From contig NZ_JAIVFX010000001.1 in NCBI RefSeq assembly GCF_020829625.1, positions 310,001 through 374,000 on the forward strand: 64,000 bases of DNA, in the 5' to 3' direction. A program made the position numbers and the translations under genes. Shown here piece after piece: positions 18,349-27,414 of the stretch; the stretch's first letter is position 1, and each line of letters begins with the position of its first letter. The notes below the pieces were generated by a model. The model was not told the origin of the DNA and did not search any database. It saw nothing but the letters and a program-made list of their open reading frames with translations. Origin of the DNA: Nostoc sp. XA010 (GTDB lineage: Bacteria > Cyanobacteriota > Cyanobacteriia > Cyanobacteriales > Nostocaceae).

Positions 18349-20202
18349 TCAATGACAATGATAAAGTTTATATTCGTAGCCATCTATGCTAGGCATTGAT
18401 TGAGTATCAGGGATAACGCAGGTTTTGACGGCTTCTGCTACTGGTGCGTGAAAGTTTACCAGCCACAAGTCAAAAGGTCGTGGTAATTGATTTAAAGTAT
18501 TTTCCAGAGCAATGGTGGAAGTATTCGGGTCTTTGTCTTGATGAGCGAGGAGAAACAGAGGTTTTTGGAGTGAATTGGCAAGTTTAATCTCCCTAGCGAC
18601 TCCCATCATTTCCCCAGTGTGTACATAAGTTCTGTGGGTGGCGGCAATTAGTACTGGTGTGGCTGATGTTTGTTGAATCAGTTGCACAAACAGATCAGGG
18701 CGATAATATTTTTGATAGCCGAGATTGCAGATTACTGTAACTGCACTGAAAAATCCCATTAGCCAAATTAACATCACGGCTTTTTTACCGTTTATTCCCC
18801 ATTTACCTATGCCTTTTATTTCCTTGGGGGGATGCCAACAAACTGCGAGACTTGCCCCTAGTAAAACAACGATCGCGGGAAAGTAAACAAAGTTATATCT
18901 AGCACCTCGAGTCAGGTCAATACCCAAAAAGTACGTAAAGATAAAGAATAAAGCGATTGCACTGCTCACTACTCCAGCAAACACCTGAATCATAATCCGG
19001 TTTTCTGAGTGCTGTAGTTGAATCTTGATTGCACGCAGCAAAATTGGTACTGCCCAAATAAAAAAAGTCAACATCACCACTCCAGAAGGAATCACAACTA
19101 ATAGCTGTGAAGATTCAACTGGTAATAGGGAAATCATTGCAATCAATGTTCCTAAAGCTTGAAAAATGGGGCTTAACCAATCTAGTCCAACGCGCGAACC
19201 TCGAATCCACTCGGTCAAAACACCACGATTTTTATTTTCTAATAAGATTGGTATCCAAATTAAACCCGCCACACAAGTACCTACAATAACGGCATATATG
19301 CGCCGCCAAGGAGGAGAGAAGAAAAGAGAAAATTTGCTGCTAGTCTGGAATTGAAGCCAAGCAAGAAAAATCAAAACTATGGCTTCTGTGCAGAGGGTGA
19401 GGCTAAAGAAATAATGAGTAGCAAAACCTAAAGCATTAATTCCTACCCATAAAAGTGCTACCCATATAGGTAAAGGTGTACGGTTTTGAATATGACGTGT
19501 AGCAATTACTAAGCAGGTGAGAGAACCAATTACCCATAAGATTGCTAAAGTGTAATGACGCGCTTCTTGTGCTAAAAATACGCCATAAGGTGATATTGCA
19601 ATCATTGCAGCAGTCAAGTGCCCCACTAATTTCGAGCGAAATGCTACTCTGCCTAAGACGTAAAAGCACGGTATGGAAGCAGCACCGAATATAACTGGTA
19701 GCGATCGCGCCCCAAACAGCGATACTAAGCCTCCGTCGCTGGAAAATAATTTCATCCACAGGTAAGCCAGCACAAAATACAGTGGTGGATGATTATCTTG
19801 TGTAGCTAAGTTATGAACCACATCACCAATACTAGCTGCTGGGTTTGGTTGCAGTGGTTGCAATAGGATATCAGGCGCGATCGCTTGATCTAGGGGTACT
19901 GATAAAAAAGTATTCCCCAAGCTAAACACCAAGGTGGCAAACTCATCAGTCCAAGGAGGCTTTGTAGTTAAGTTGGTTAGACGTAAACTAATGCCGATGA
20001 TCAACCACATTAAGTTCAGCAATGGGTGAAGCCAGCAAGGAGGGAGGCGAAACTGCCAATTATGCCAATATTTGCGTTGTAAGGTAGACTTTGCATCTGT
20101 AGACTTTGCATCTACTATGGGCAGGAAACGGGCAGCATAGACAGGTAGCAACGAGATAATTTTTCTGTAAAAATCAAATGCACCTTGGAAAAAAGCTCTC
20201 AT
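18349..20202 (-). CDS. GT39-like polytopic membrane glycosyltransferase
   Basis: About 617 residues with roughly 10-12 membrane segments. The catalytic-loop pattern is PPWTDEFATLVFS, followed by NHPPLYFVLAYLWMKLF and LAQEARHYTL, as in dolichyl-phosphate-mannose-type transferases. The C-terminal soluble part (after about residue 520) is probably extracytoplasmic. A GTG at 20217 could add five residues, but the ATG at 20202 (MRAFFQGAF) is the better start. An exact 15-bp direct duplication near 20090-20120 doubles the residues DAKST. The neighbouring GT2-GtrA gene upstream, 87 bp away on the same strand, could supply polyprenyl-phosphate sugar as donor. Confidence 0.84.
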   Translation of the reverse strand: MRAFFQGAFDFYRKIISLLPVYAARFLPIVDAKSTDAKSTLQRKYWHNWQFRLPPCWLHPLLNLMWLIIGISLRLTNLTTKPPWTDEFATLVFSLGNTFLSVPLDQAIAPDILLQPLQPNPAASIGDVVHNLATQDNHPPLYFVLAYLWMKLFSSDGGLVSLFGARSLPVIFGAASIPCFYVLGRVAFRSKLVGHLTAAMIAISPYGVFLAQEARHYTLAILWVIGSLTCLVIATRHIQNRTPLPIWVALLWVGINALGFATHYFFSLTLCTEAIVLIFLAWLQFQTSSKFSLFFSPPWRRIYAVIVGTCVAGLIWIPILLENKNRGVLTEWIRGSRVGLDWLSPIFQALGTLIAMISLLPVESSQLLVVIPSGVVMLTFFIWAVPILLRAIKIQLQHSENRIMIQVFAGVVSSAIALFFIFTYFLGIDLTRGARYNFVYFPAIVVLLGASLAVCWHPPKEIKGIGKWGINGKKAVMLIWLMGFFSAVTVICNLGYQKYYRPDLFVQLIQQTSATPVLIAATHRTYVHTGEMMGVAREIKLANSLQKPLFLLAHQDKDPNTSTIALENTLNQLPRPFDLWLVNFHAPVAEAVKTCVIPDTQSMPSIDGYEYKLYHCH

Positions 20203-20304
20203 TGCCGGGCCTCGCACGAATGGACTTGTAGATTTGACGTTTTAGATTTTAGTTCGTTCTAAAGTCTAAGAACAAAAATCAAAATCTCAAATCCCTCGTT
20301 GTGA

Positions 20305-21543
20305 TTATTTCACATCAGTGACGCGCCAGCTAAGTTTCAAATTAATCCAGAAATTCCAGACGGTAGCAACTGCGATCGCTATCAACTTAGCTAAATACTG
20401 ATTTGTACCCAAGACATTATAGAGAAAGTTAATTATTAGAGCTTGTAATATAACTCCTGCCAAACAGACCGCACTGAACTTCAAGAATCGCTTGAAACGT
20501 TGATGCAAAGCACGTTGCCCCTGAGAAATATCACTAAAAGTCCATACATCATTCCATAGGAAATTATTTACGATTGCCACTCCGGCTGAAAGAATCGTAC
20601 TGCGAGTTAAACCTAAATGAATTACAGTACGCAGCAAGTGAAACACTGTTAAATCCACAAACACACCACTAAAGCCAACCAACCCAAAACGGATAAATCG
20701 ACCGATGGGGAAATTGACTTTTCTACGCAATCGTCCTACTTTCCCTGTGGAAAGCCGCAATCGCACTAAGTGGTGGATGTAATCTATATATTGCTTCCAT
20801 GTCACCTTACTCTCGCCCTCTTTGCGTTCACAGAACACATACCCAACTTCGGCAACTTGGTCTACTTTTCCCCGTCCGATTACTTCTAGGAGAATTTTGT
20901 ATCCAACTGGATTGAGTGTTGCATTTGCGATCGCACTCCGGCGCACCATAAAATAACCACTCATGGGGTCGGAAACTCTTCCCAGTACCCCCGGTAAGAT
21001 CACTAAACCCAATAATTGAGCGCCACGAGACAAGATACGCCTAACAACACTCCAGCTACTGACACCCCCTCCGTCCACATGACGACTGGCTACTGCCAAA
21101 TCTGCTCCCTCCTCAATACTACGCAATAGTTGCATCAGCACCTCTGGTGGATGCTGCAAATCTCCATCAATCACCCCCAAAACATTCCCTGTGGCTGCTT
21201 GCCACCCACGAATCACCGCAGAGGATAGCCCCCGTTCCTGTTGGCGTCGCATCACCCGCAACTGAGGGTATTCTGTCGTCAAGGATTGTGCTATTTCCCA
21301 AGTTCGGTCTGGGCTATCATCGTCTACCACAATCAATTCATAGTGTCCTGGAATAGATTCATCCAGTAACTGACTCAATATGTTGACCACATTCTTGATG
21401 TTTTCACGTTCTTTATAAGTAGGAATTACTAGAGAAAGATGGATAGATTCACCACTTATACTTACACCGTTAGGGGGCAGATCTAAAATCTTTAGTGGCC
21501 CAGTTGGTACTGTTAACAGCGAGTTGGATGAGTTTGGCTTCAT
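20305..21543 (-). CDS. GT2 glycosyltransferase (polyprenol-phosphate mannosyltransferase type) fused to a GtrA domain
   Basis: The 412-residue protein has two domains. Residues about 35-270 are a GT2 domain with LVIPTYKERENI, the metal-binding VVDDDSPD and DGDLQHPPE, matching the DPM1 family that makes polyprenyl-phosphate sugars on the cytoplasmic face. Residues about 285-410 carry four GtrA-type membrane helices (RFIRFGLVGFSGVFVDL, NNFLWNDVWTF, WNFWINLKLSW), thought to help flip the lipid-linked sugar. It is encoded just upstream of the GT39-like gene. I infer that the two form a donor-synthesis and transfer pair. Confidence 0.88.
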   Translation of the reverse strand: MKPNSSNSLLTVPTGPLKILDLPPNGVSISGESIHLSLVIPTYKERENIKNVVNILSQLLDESIPGHYELIVVDDDSPDRTWEIAQSLTTEYPQLRVMRRQQERGLSSAVIRGWQAATGNVLGVIDGDLQHPPEVLMQLLRSIEEGADLAVASRHVDGGGVSSWSVVRRILSRGAQLLGLVILPGVLGRVSDPMSGYFMVRRSAIANATLNPVGYKILLEVIGRGKVDQVAEVGYVFCERKEGESKVTWKQYIDYIHHLVRLRLSTGKVGRLRRKVNFPIGRFIRFGLVGFSGVFVDLTVFHLLRTVIHLGLTRSTILSAGVAIVNNFLWNDVWTFSDISQGQRALHQRFKRFLKFSAVCLAGVILQALIINFLYNVLGTNQYLAKLIAIAVATVWNFWINLKLSWRVTDVK

Positions 21544-22597
21544 AATTTCACCTTACAGAAGAAGGATGTGTAAAAACCGAGAGAAACAAAGCCGAACATC
21601 TGCTGGCTTGATTGACTGAACCTGGTTAGTTAATTGATGAATACTTTTATTGCAGTTAACTGTTTTGAAAAGTTTAGTAATTTCCGCGCCTCAATTCAAA
21701 ATATTTTCCTAAACTTCATCTAAACTTTACATTTAACCACTCAATTTTATGGTATAATTATGAAAGTATAAAACTTTTTTATATAAACAATCAATACTGT
21801 ACCATTAGTTAGCTGAGTCAGCAAATATACTGTTTATCTATGCTATGTGAGGACTTCTGAGTATTAGTAGGTCTAATGTCCCAATCCGAAATCATCCGTG
21901 GTAGTAGCTGTAGGGTAGGTTACGGAGATTGTAATGCACCCTATGATATATTCGGTGCTAGGCTAACTATACGAGCTTTTAATGACTCACTAAGTACTAG
22001 TTCACAAAATCTTAAAATTGGTAGTAAACAAAAAAGTGGTAAATCCGAATCAAGAGCTAATTGCATTCTGAATCCTGAACTCTGACTTCGGAATTCTTCT
22101 TGATTCCAGATAAATATCAAGACAATTTAGTGAATAAACTTGCGCTTTTGGGCACTGGAATGCTGTGTCCCTACGATAGATGTGCTTTAAATAAAAACTG
22201 CTCTGATAACTATATCTCAAGCGTAAGAACAGCAAAGCAACTCCAAATATTCGCATAGCGTTTCGTAGAAAAGAAAGGCAATCCTAGCCAGACTTTTGGC
22301 GATTGAGAATCTGCAAATAAATGCATGTTACCTTATTAAAGTCAAGTTTTTTCGACTTTTCCAAGAATTTATCAACATTTAGCGATATATATATAAATAA
22401 AGTTAACAAAAATTAATAAAATACGAAATGAGTATACTATTTAGCAGCGATTGGATAGTAAATATCTCGAAAGTAACAGCATAAAGTCCCCCAAGAGGGC
22501 ATTGCAAAAAAGGTGAAAATTTTGTTTGTTATTAATTTAATGCCTTTGTTTTATTGCTTGTATTGAGTAAATAAACGTCTATTGTACAGGGTAGATC
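21544..22597. other. Long intergenic region upstream of cbiM
   Basis: The 1,054-bp AT-rich spacer lies between divergent genes. A possible -10 TATAAT lies near 21753 (GGTATAATTATG). Short frames at 21876-22085 and 22050-22256 have no protein features. Upstream of cbiM I looked for cobalamin-riboswitch landmarks and saw none. A short inverted repeat AAAGTC...GACTTT lies near 22340-22360. Confidence 0.5.
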
Positions 22598-23521
22598 ATG
22601 CATATTCCTGATGGATTTGTTTCTGTTCCAGTGGCAGGGGCTACTGGTTTAGCGAGTGTAGCAGCACTCTTTATTGCTTTGGAGCGATCGCAGGAGGCTT
22701 TTGGTATCCGTCGTGCGCCCATACTGGGACTAACTACCGCCTTCATTTTTGCCGCCCAGATGATCAATTTTCCCGTAGCAGGGGGTACTAGTGGTCACTT
22801 ATTGGGGGGAACCTTAGCTGCGATCGTTTTGGGGAGTCCTTGGGCAGGAACGTTGTGTATCGCCACAGTTTTAATTATTCAAGCTGTGCTGTTTGCTGAT
22901 GGTGGCATTACAGCCTTGGGAGCGAATATTTTGAACATGGCAGTAGTTGGTGTTTGGGTTGGCTGGGTTTTAACCCAAACCTTGCAGCGACTGTTTGGGG
23001 GGTCTAAAGGGCGGTTACCTTTAGCTGCTGGCATTGCAGCTGGTGTAAGTGTAGTGGTAGCGGCTGTAGTTTGTGCCATTGAGTTAGCCCTTTCAGGAAC
23101 TGCACCCGTAGCCATAGTTTTACCAGCTATGACTGGTGTCCATATTCTGATTGGCATCGGCGAAGGGATAATTACCGGGGGTGTGCTGACTTATTTAGCC
23201 ACAGCCAGACCAGATTTGTTACCAGGGGAACAGCAGGAGTTTCGCGGTTGGTCTGTACCCATTGTCACCATCTTCTTGATTGCAGGAGTGCTGTCACTCT
23301 TTGCCTCAGCATGGCCTGATGGTTTGGAGAAAGTTGCCGAAAACACGGGCTTCATCGACTTAGCCAGTAAAGTACGGGTAATTGTGCCGACTCCCTTAGC
23401 TGACTATGGTATTGAAGGTTTAGGATCAATTGGCACAAGTATCGCTGGGCTTGTAGGAGCTACGGTTTGCTTTGCTGTTGCCTTTGGAATTGCCAAGGTA
23501 GTGAAAGCGAAGAATGCTTAA
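22598..23521 (+). CDS. cbiM: ECF transporter substrate-binding membrane protein CbiM/NikM with C-terminal PDGLE (CbiN/NikN-like) domain
   Basis: The 307-residue protein begins MHIPDGF. In CbiM/NikM the N-terminal amine, His2 and His67 hold Ni or Co, and His67 is present here (GTSGHLLGG). Residues 1-210 are the S-component helices. Residues about 225-300 contain two helices and SAWPDGLEKVAE, the PDGLE domain that replaces separate CbiN/NikN. The ATG is fixed by the need for Met1-His2. The gene overlaps cbiQ by 8 bp, forming cbiM-cbiQ-cbiO. Choice between nickel (urease, hydrogenase) and cobalt (B12) cannot be made from sequence. Confidence 0.93.
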   Translation: MHIPDGFVSVPVAGATGLASVAALFIALERSQEAFGIRRAPILGLTTAFIFAAQMINFPVAGGTSGHLLGGTLAAIVLGSPWAGTLCIATVLIIQAVLFADGGITALGANILNMAVVGVWVGWVLTQTLQRLFGGSKGRLPLAAGIAAGVSVVVAAVVCAIELALSGTAPVAIVLPAMTGVHILIGIGEGIITGGVLTYLATARPDLLPGEQQEFRGWSVPIVTIFLIAGVLSLFASAWPDGLEKVAENTGFIDLASKVRVIVPTPLADYGIEGLGSIGTSIAGLVGATVCFAVAFGIAKVVKAKNA

Positions 23522-24167
23522 ATTTTCCTTACCGTTACGTTTGCAACTGTCATTAGTGATTGTAGTGGGAGCAGCTTTATTAAAGCATTATGCTTGGTAT
23601 TGCTTGGGTGTATATGGCGCGATCGCACTTTTGTGGGCTTGGCTGTTGCGCGTACCCATTCGTCGCTTGGGAGGATTACTCGGTACAGAATTGATTTTTT
23701 TGTCATTGCTGGCATTGCCCTTGGGATGGGAACGAGCCAGTTTTTTGCTAGTTCGTTCTCTGATTTGTTTGGTTACCATGAATAGTTTTTTGTTAACCTT
23801 ACCGCCCCACAGTTTCGGCATCGCCCTCAAAGGCTTACCTGTACCAGGACCTTTAAAAGAAAATTTGTTATTAGCAGGGCAATATATGGAAATTTTGCTC
23901 TCAGAAGTGACGAGGATGCAGCGTAGCGCTCAATTACGCGGTTTGAATGGAACTGCGGCATGGCTGCGCTACGCCAGTGCTGCCATGATTGGAGCCTTGT
24001 ATCTCCGTAGTCTAGACAGGGCAGAGCGAGTCTATGCAGCAATGGTAACTCGTGGTTACAACGGGCAATTGCCCATAGATTCTACCCTCAGACCAAAAGA
24101 GCGTTTTGCCATACTAGCAGCTTGGGCGATCGCTAGTTGTGTAACTCTTGCTTCTTACAGAGTTTAG
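23514..24167 (+). CDS. cbiQ: ECF transporter T component CbiQ/NikQ
   Basis: The 217-residue membrane protein has about five helices. The two EcfT coupling motifs are seen as RSAQLRG (about residue 143) and RVYAAMVTRGYNG (about residue 182). They are the short Ala-Arg-Gly-type signatures that grip the ATPase. It starts inside the end of cbiM and ends 29 bp before cbiO. It links CbiM in the membrane to CbiO in the cytoplasm. Confidence 0.92.
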   Translation: MLKFSLPLRLQLSLVIVVGAALLKHYAWYCLGVYGAIALLWAWLLRVPIRRLGGLLGTELIFLSLLALPLGWERASFLLVRSLICLVTMNSFLLTLPPHSFGIALKGLPVPGPLKENLLLAGQYMEILLSEVTRMQRSAQLRGLNGTAAWLRYASAAMIGALYLRSLDRAERVYAAMVTRGYNGQLPIDSTLRPKERFAILAAWAIASCVTLASYRV

Positions 24168-24196
24168 TGCAGTTGTGAATATAGAGTTTGTGAATC

Positions 24197-24961
24197 TTGA
24201 AATCTTTAACTTCTAATCCCCAATCACCAACCGATAATCCCCACGCCGCCGTAGTTGAGGTTGAGAACTTAGCGTATGCCTATTCCCGCCAAGAGCCAGT
24301 ATTACAAGAAATTTCTTTTACCTTAAATGCGGGCGATCGCGTAGCGTTGATGGGAGCAACTGGTTCTGGAAAAAGCACCTTACTAGAGAACCTTATCGGC
24401 TTAAAAGAACCGCAAAGTGGCAAAATTACGATTAATGGCATCCCAGTAGAACCGAAAACTCTACCCCAAGTCCGTCGTCAAATCGGCTTTAGCTTCCAAG
24501 ATGCCAACGACCAACTATTTATGCCGACCATCTTGGAAGATATCACCTTTGGCCCACGCAACTATGGAATGTCACCAGCAGAGGCAAGCGATCGCGCCCG
24601 ACAGTTATTAGCTGATTTTGGACTCGTTGCCTACGCTAATCGTTCCGCCCACGAACTCTCTGGTGGACAAAGACGCCTGGCTGCCCTAGCCTCAATTTTA
24701 GCCTTAGACCCGACAATTTTAATTTTGGATGAGCCGACTAACGGTCTTGATCCAGCATGGCGGCGGCATTTAGCGCAAGTGTTGTTAAAGTTACCCGTGC
24801 AGGTGATGTTAATTGCTTCTCATGACCTACATTGGTTAGGCAGAGTTACTCAACGCGCTTTAGTACTGTCTAATGGTCGCATTCAAATAGACAGCAATAT
24901 TCAGCCACTTTTGCAAGATGGTGCTACTTTAGACCAGTTGGGTTTGCCAATAGGTTGGTAA
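24197..24961 (+). CDS. cbiO: ECF transporter ATPase CbiO
   Basis: The 254-residue ABC ATPase has Walker A GATGSGKST, Q-loop GFSFQDANDQ, signature ELSGGQRRLAALA, Walker B ILILDEPTNGLDP and H-loop IASHD. It powers Ni/Co uptake with CbiM and CbiQ. The frame opens with TTG at 24197. No ATG or GTG gives a full domain, because the conserved N-terminal strand VVEVENLAYAY must be included. Confidence 0.92.
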   Translation: MKSLTSNPQSPTDNPHAAVVEVENLAYAYSRQEPVLQEISFTLNAGDRVALMGATGSGKSTLLENLIGLKEPQSGKITINGIPVEPKTLPQVRRQIGFSFQDANDQLFMPTILEDITFGPRNYGMSPAEASDRARQLLADFGLVAYANRSAHELSGGQRRLAALASILALDPTILILDEPTNGLDPAWRRHLAQVLLKLPVQVMLIASHDLHWLGRVTQRALVLSNGRIQIDSNIQPLLQDGATLDQLGLPIGW

Positions 24962-25116
24962 TTCCAGATGAGGGGGAGAAGAGGGGCAGGGGGAGCAGGG
25001 AGAGAGAAGAATTACTGAACAATAACTAATAACTCTCTTTCCTCAATAGCCTCCTCTGCCTTGTTTTCTCGTAATATTGGATACTTATTCTCGGTTTTAT
25101 TGTTGTTGGGGTGTTA

Positions 25117-25593
25117 ATGTCTGTTTCACATAAATATACTGTTCTTGCTTCTGTTAGCCTAAGCATTGTTTTATTCATTACTAGTTGCAGCGAAAATAAA
25201 GTTTCCCAGTGCCAGCGATTGGTTCGAGTTGTAAATGCCGGAACTTCTCTGATTGATAAAAATAAAGGAACGCAAGTGATTACCAGCATACAGCTATCTA
25301 AAGATTTAGAATTTGTAACTAAATCGATTAGGGAACTGAATTTAAAAGATCCTAAGCTGAAAGAATTTCAAAGCGGTTTTGTCAAGATTTTTCAAAATCT
25401 TAGTCAAGCGGTAGCCAAAGCCGCTAGGGCGCTTGGTGCGACCAAAACAGCAGATGCCTCGGCATCTGGTAGAGAAAAAATCCAAAAGGCCAGAGATGAA
25501 ATTGACTCAGCACTGACAACAGCTACAGCACTTGGCAAGCAGTCGGATACATTAGTCAATCAGATGAATAAATACTGTAGCCAGCCAGAATAA
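25117..25593 (+). CDS. Putative lipoprotein, hypothetical
   Basis: About 158 residues from the ATG at 25117 (a GTG lies 6 bp upstream). The signal sequence HKYTVLASVSLSIVLFITSC ends in a lipobox-like ITSC, so the mature protein should be lipid-anchored at Cys. The mature part is mainly helical and charged (SKDLEFVTKSIRELNLKD, GREKIQKARDEIDSAL), with three further cysteines spread through the predicted chain's start and end. The function is unknown to me. It sits alone between cbiO and the DUF1361 gene. Confidence 0.65.
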   Translation: MSVSHKYTVLASVSLSIVLFITSCSENKVSQCQRLVRVVNAGTSLIDKNKGTQVITSIQLSKDLEFVTKSIRELNLKDPKLKEFQSGFVKIFQNLSQAVAKAARALGATKTADASASGREKIQKARDEIDSALTTATALGKQSDTLVNQMNKYCSQPE

Positions 25594-26034
25594 TCTATCT
25601 GATGGGGCACAAGTATTTTACACTCTTGGCAAAAACTTTAGGATGCTTCTGGAACTCTAGCAGGGCAAAATTAAATCAATATAATAGTTAGGACAGGGGC
25701 AACATTCCCATAAAAAAAGTCCACAGGAAGGTTTTCAGCAGCGTTTTTGCCGCTCAGACTTTCTTTATATAGTAGATTTGACCCTAATGATTTTCTGGCT
25801 ATACTAGTGATTTCAGCTGATTGATAAATTTATTCCCCAGTATGAAAGACATAAAACTCTAAATTTCAGACATATAAGTGTGCATTTCCTTTTAAGTGAC
25901 ACAAAAGCCTTGTTTGGTCTTGGAGTAAATAAATTTCCTTGGGGGTACAAAAATTTTATCAGTCAATCACTAAGGTTAACATCAACACTACAGAGTGAAT
26001 CTAGATCAATCAAACGTCTTCTGAGTTAGCACCT
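25594..26034. other. Intergenic region, nothing recognised
   Basis: AT-rich 441-bp spacer before the DUF1361 gene. AAAGTCCAC...GACTTTC near 25719-25762 is a loose inverted repeat. I see no gene or RNA. Confidence 0.45.
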
Positions 26035-26691
26035 ATGAAAGAAGAATTGATAGCCAGAGTTGTGCAGATATTACGAATTAATATGAGTTGGATGACTTGG
26101 AATTTATTTCTGGCTTTTATACCTTTAGCTTTGAGTGTGTGGCTATTTCGCTTTAGGCGTGGTGGCTCTTGGCTTTGGTGGCTAGGATTTTTAGTTTTTT
26201 ATGCTTTTTTACCGAATGCACCGTATTTGTTGACTGATGTAATTCACCTGATAGACGATATCCGAAAGATTCAATCGGTGTGGATGATTACTTTAGTACT
26301 TATTCCTCTGTATTTATTAGTAATTATCGGTGGATTTGAAGCTTATGTAATATCGTTAATTAATTGGGGTTACTACTTACATCGCATCGGTAAGAGCCAA
26401 TGGATTTGGCGCGTTGAATTGATTACACATTTTCTGTGCGCTATTGGTGTCTATTGGGGACGATTTTTGCGTTTCAACAGTTGGGATTTGATTACTCAAC
26501 CTGATGCCTTGCTTACCAAAGGGGTAGAAGAAATTCTAGGGAAACAACCCCTAGTAATTATTGCTATCACCTTTGTGGTACTTACAGGTTTGTACTGGAT
26601 CATGAAACGAGTAACTTTAGGTCTTAGCCAACGGGATAGTAAAATAGGCGTAAACTCAGGAAGCGCAAACTCTAACACGCCAAATATTTGA
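26035..26691 (+). CDS. DUF1361 membrane protein
   Basis: The 218-residue protein has about six hydrophobic helices. The DUF1361 landmarks are NLFLAFIPLALSVWLF, the loop FLPNAPYLLTDVIHL and WGRFLRFNSWDL. The function of the family is unknown. The last residues (about DSKIGVNSGSANSNTPNI) are polar and non-conserved in style. The stop codon lies three bases before a truncated transposase fragment on the other strand, so the original C-terminus was probably replaced or trimmed by that insertion. Confidence 0.83.
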   Translation: MKEELIARVVQILRINMSWMTWNLFLAFIPLALSVWLFRFRRGGSWLWWLGFLVFYAFLPNAPYLLTDVIHLIDDIRKIQSVWMITLVLIPLYLLVIIGGFEAYVISLINWGYYLHRIGKSQWIWRVELITHFLCAIGVYWGRFLRFNSWDLITQPDALLTKGVEEILGKQPLVIIAITFVVLTGLYWIMKRVTLGLSQRDSKIGVNSGSANSNTPNI

Positions 26692-26693
26692 TG

Positions 26694-27137
26694 TTTGAGG
26701 CGATATCCTAAATCATTTAACTTAACACGAATTGGTTCTGAAGTTGGCAATTCTTCATCTGCATAACCAAATTTCTCAATTAATTGATGTCTCACTTCAC
26801 CAGCACTCAGGCGCGTGTAGAGCCTTTGACTTTTAAAACTTGGATCTATCTGACTTTGACCATCAACCAACTTTTTGATATCTGATAAAAGATTTGGTAG
26901 ATGTGATTCTGCTTTATAACGTCCTCGACCTCGATAATTATCTACACAAGTAATACCCCTAGTTAATTCTTTAATTCCTTTACTAATTGTGACACGATTC
27001 CATCCTAACTCTTGCTCTGCTTTCAACTGTCCTCCGTGTCCTAATGCTGCAACTATTTGTGCTATAAATTTACGCTTGGCAGTTTCCTTCAACAAGTTTT
27101 TCAATGAATCCGTTAGTTGTATTGACACCTGAAACAT
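26694..27137 (-). pseudogene. ISAzo13-type transposase, N-terminal fragment
   Basis: From an ATG at 27137 the frame reads about 148 residues typical of the start of ISAzo13 transposases: helix-turn-helix part GGQLKAEQELGWNRVTISKGIKEL, then DPSFKSQRLYTRLSAGEVRHQLIE and RVKLNDLGYRLK. There the similarity stops. The open frame continues to 26496 only as the antisense of the DUF1361 gene. The catalytic DDE part is missing, so the element is dead. A residue gap near SLKNLLKETAKRK suggests an internal deletion as well. Confidence 0.8.
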
Positions 27138-27191
27138 CCCAAAATCGAATCATCATTGAATTTACTACAAATTGGGGTGGGATAGGCTGCT

Positions 27192-27220
27192 AACGGTAGC
27201 CTATCCCCTAACAATAATTA
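27192..27220. terminator. Hairpin GGGATAGGCT/AGCCTATCCC
   Basis: A perfect 10-bp stem with a 9-base loop lies in the spacer between the transposase fragment and the group II intron relic. It may be part of a mobile-element end or a terminator. No long T-run follows. Confidence 0.5.
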
Positions 27221-27322
27221 TCATTCTTAGGAACTGTATATTTTATTTTCTGGAAGTCCCCAACGGTAATCCCTTCTAACTCGGAATTTATCGGTGTGTT
27301 TGACAAGCACCAAGTCATTGAG

Positions 27323-27399
27323 GAGCCGTGTGAATCTAACGATTCATGCACGGTTTTGTAGCCGAGTCAGGAGGGTGACTTCCTGGCTTAGGCATCCAC
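27323..27399 (+). mobile_element. Group II intron 3' end: domains V and VI only
   Basis: Bases 27323-27356 form a 34-nt domain V: GAGCCGTG + TGAATC, loop TAAC, GATTCA, two-base bulge TG, CACGGTTT. That gives the exact canonical lengths and the AGC triad. Domain VI follows: AGTCAGGAGG, GTGA tetraloop, CTTCCTGGCT, with an unpaired A near 27390 as branch point. The intron would end in AC at about 27398-27399. No reverse transcriptase or domain I lies upstream, so this is a 3' relic. It sits 15 bp from the 3' end of the convergent baeRF-like gene. Confidence 0.83.
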
Positions 27400-27414
27400 C
27401 TAACATTGGGCCAA

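Noticed and set aside
18126..18383. Minus-strand frame of 85 codons overlapping the GT39-like gene end
   Set aside because: It is largely a translation of the CT-rich low-complexity tract (GEWGRQGEQREQGRQGKQ).
21876..22256. Two short frames in the cbiM upstream spacer
   Set aside because: No protein features, and one contains stretches that look like dispersed repeats.
22440..22597. Cobalamin riboswitch upstream of cbiM
   Set aside because: The conserved B12-box bases were not found by eye; a covariance scan would be needed to call one.
26496..26693. Continuation of the ISAzo13 transposase frame
   Set aside because: Beyond LGYRLK the translation is only the antisense of DUF1361 codons and no longer resembles a transposase.
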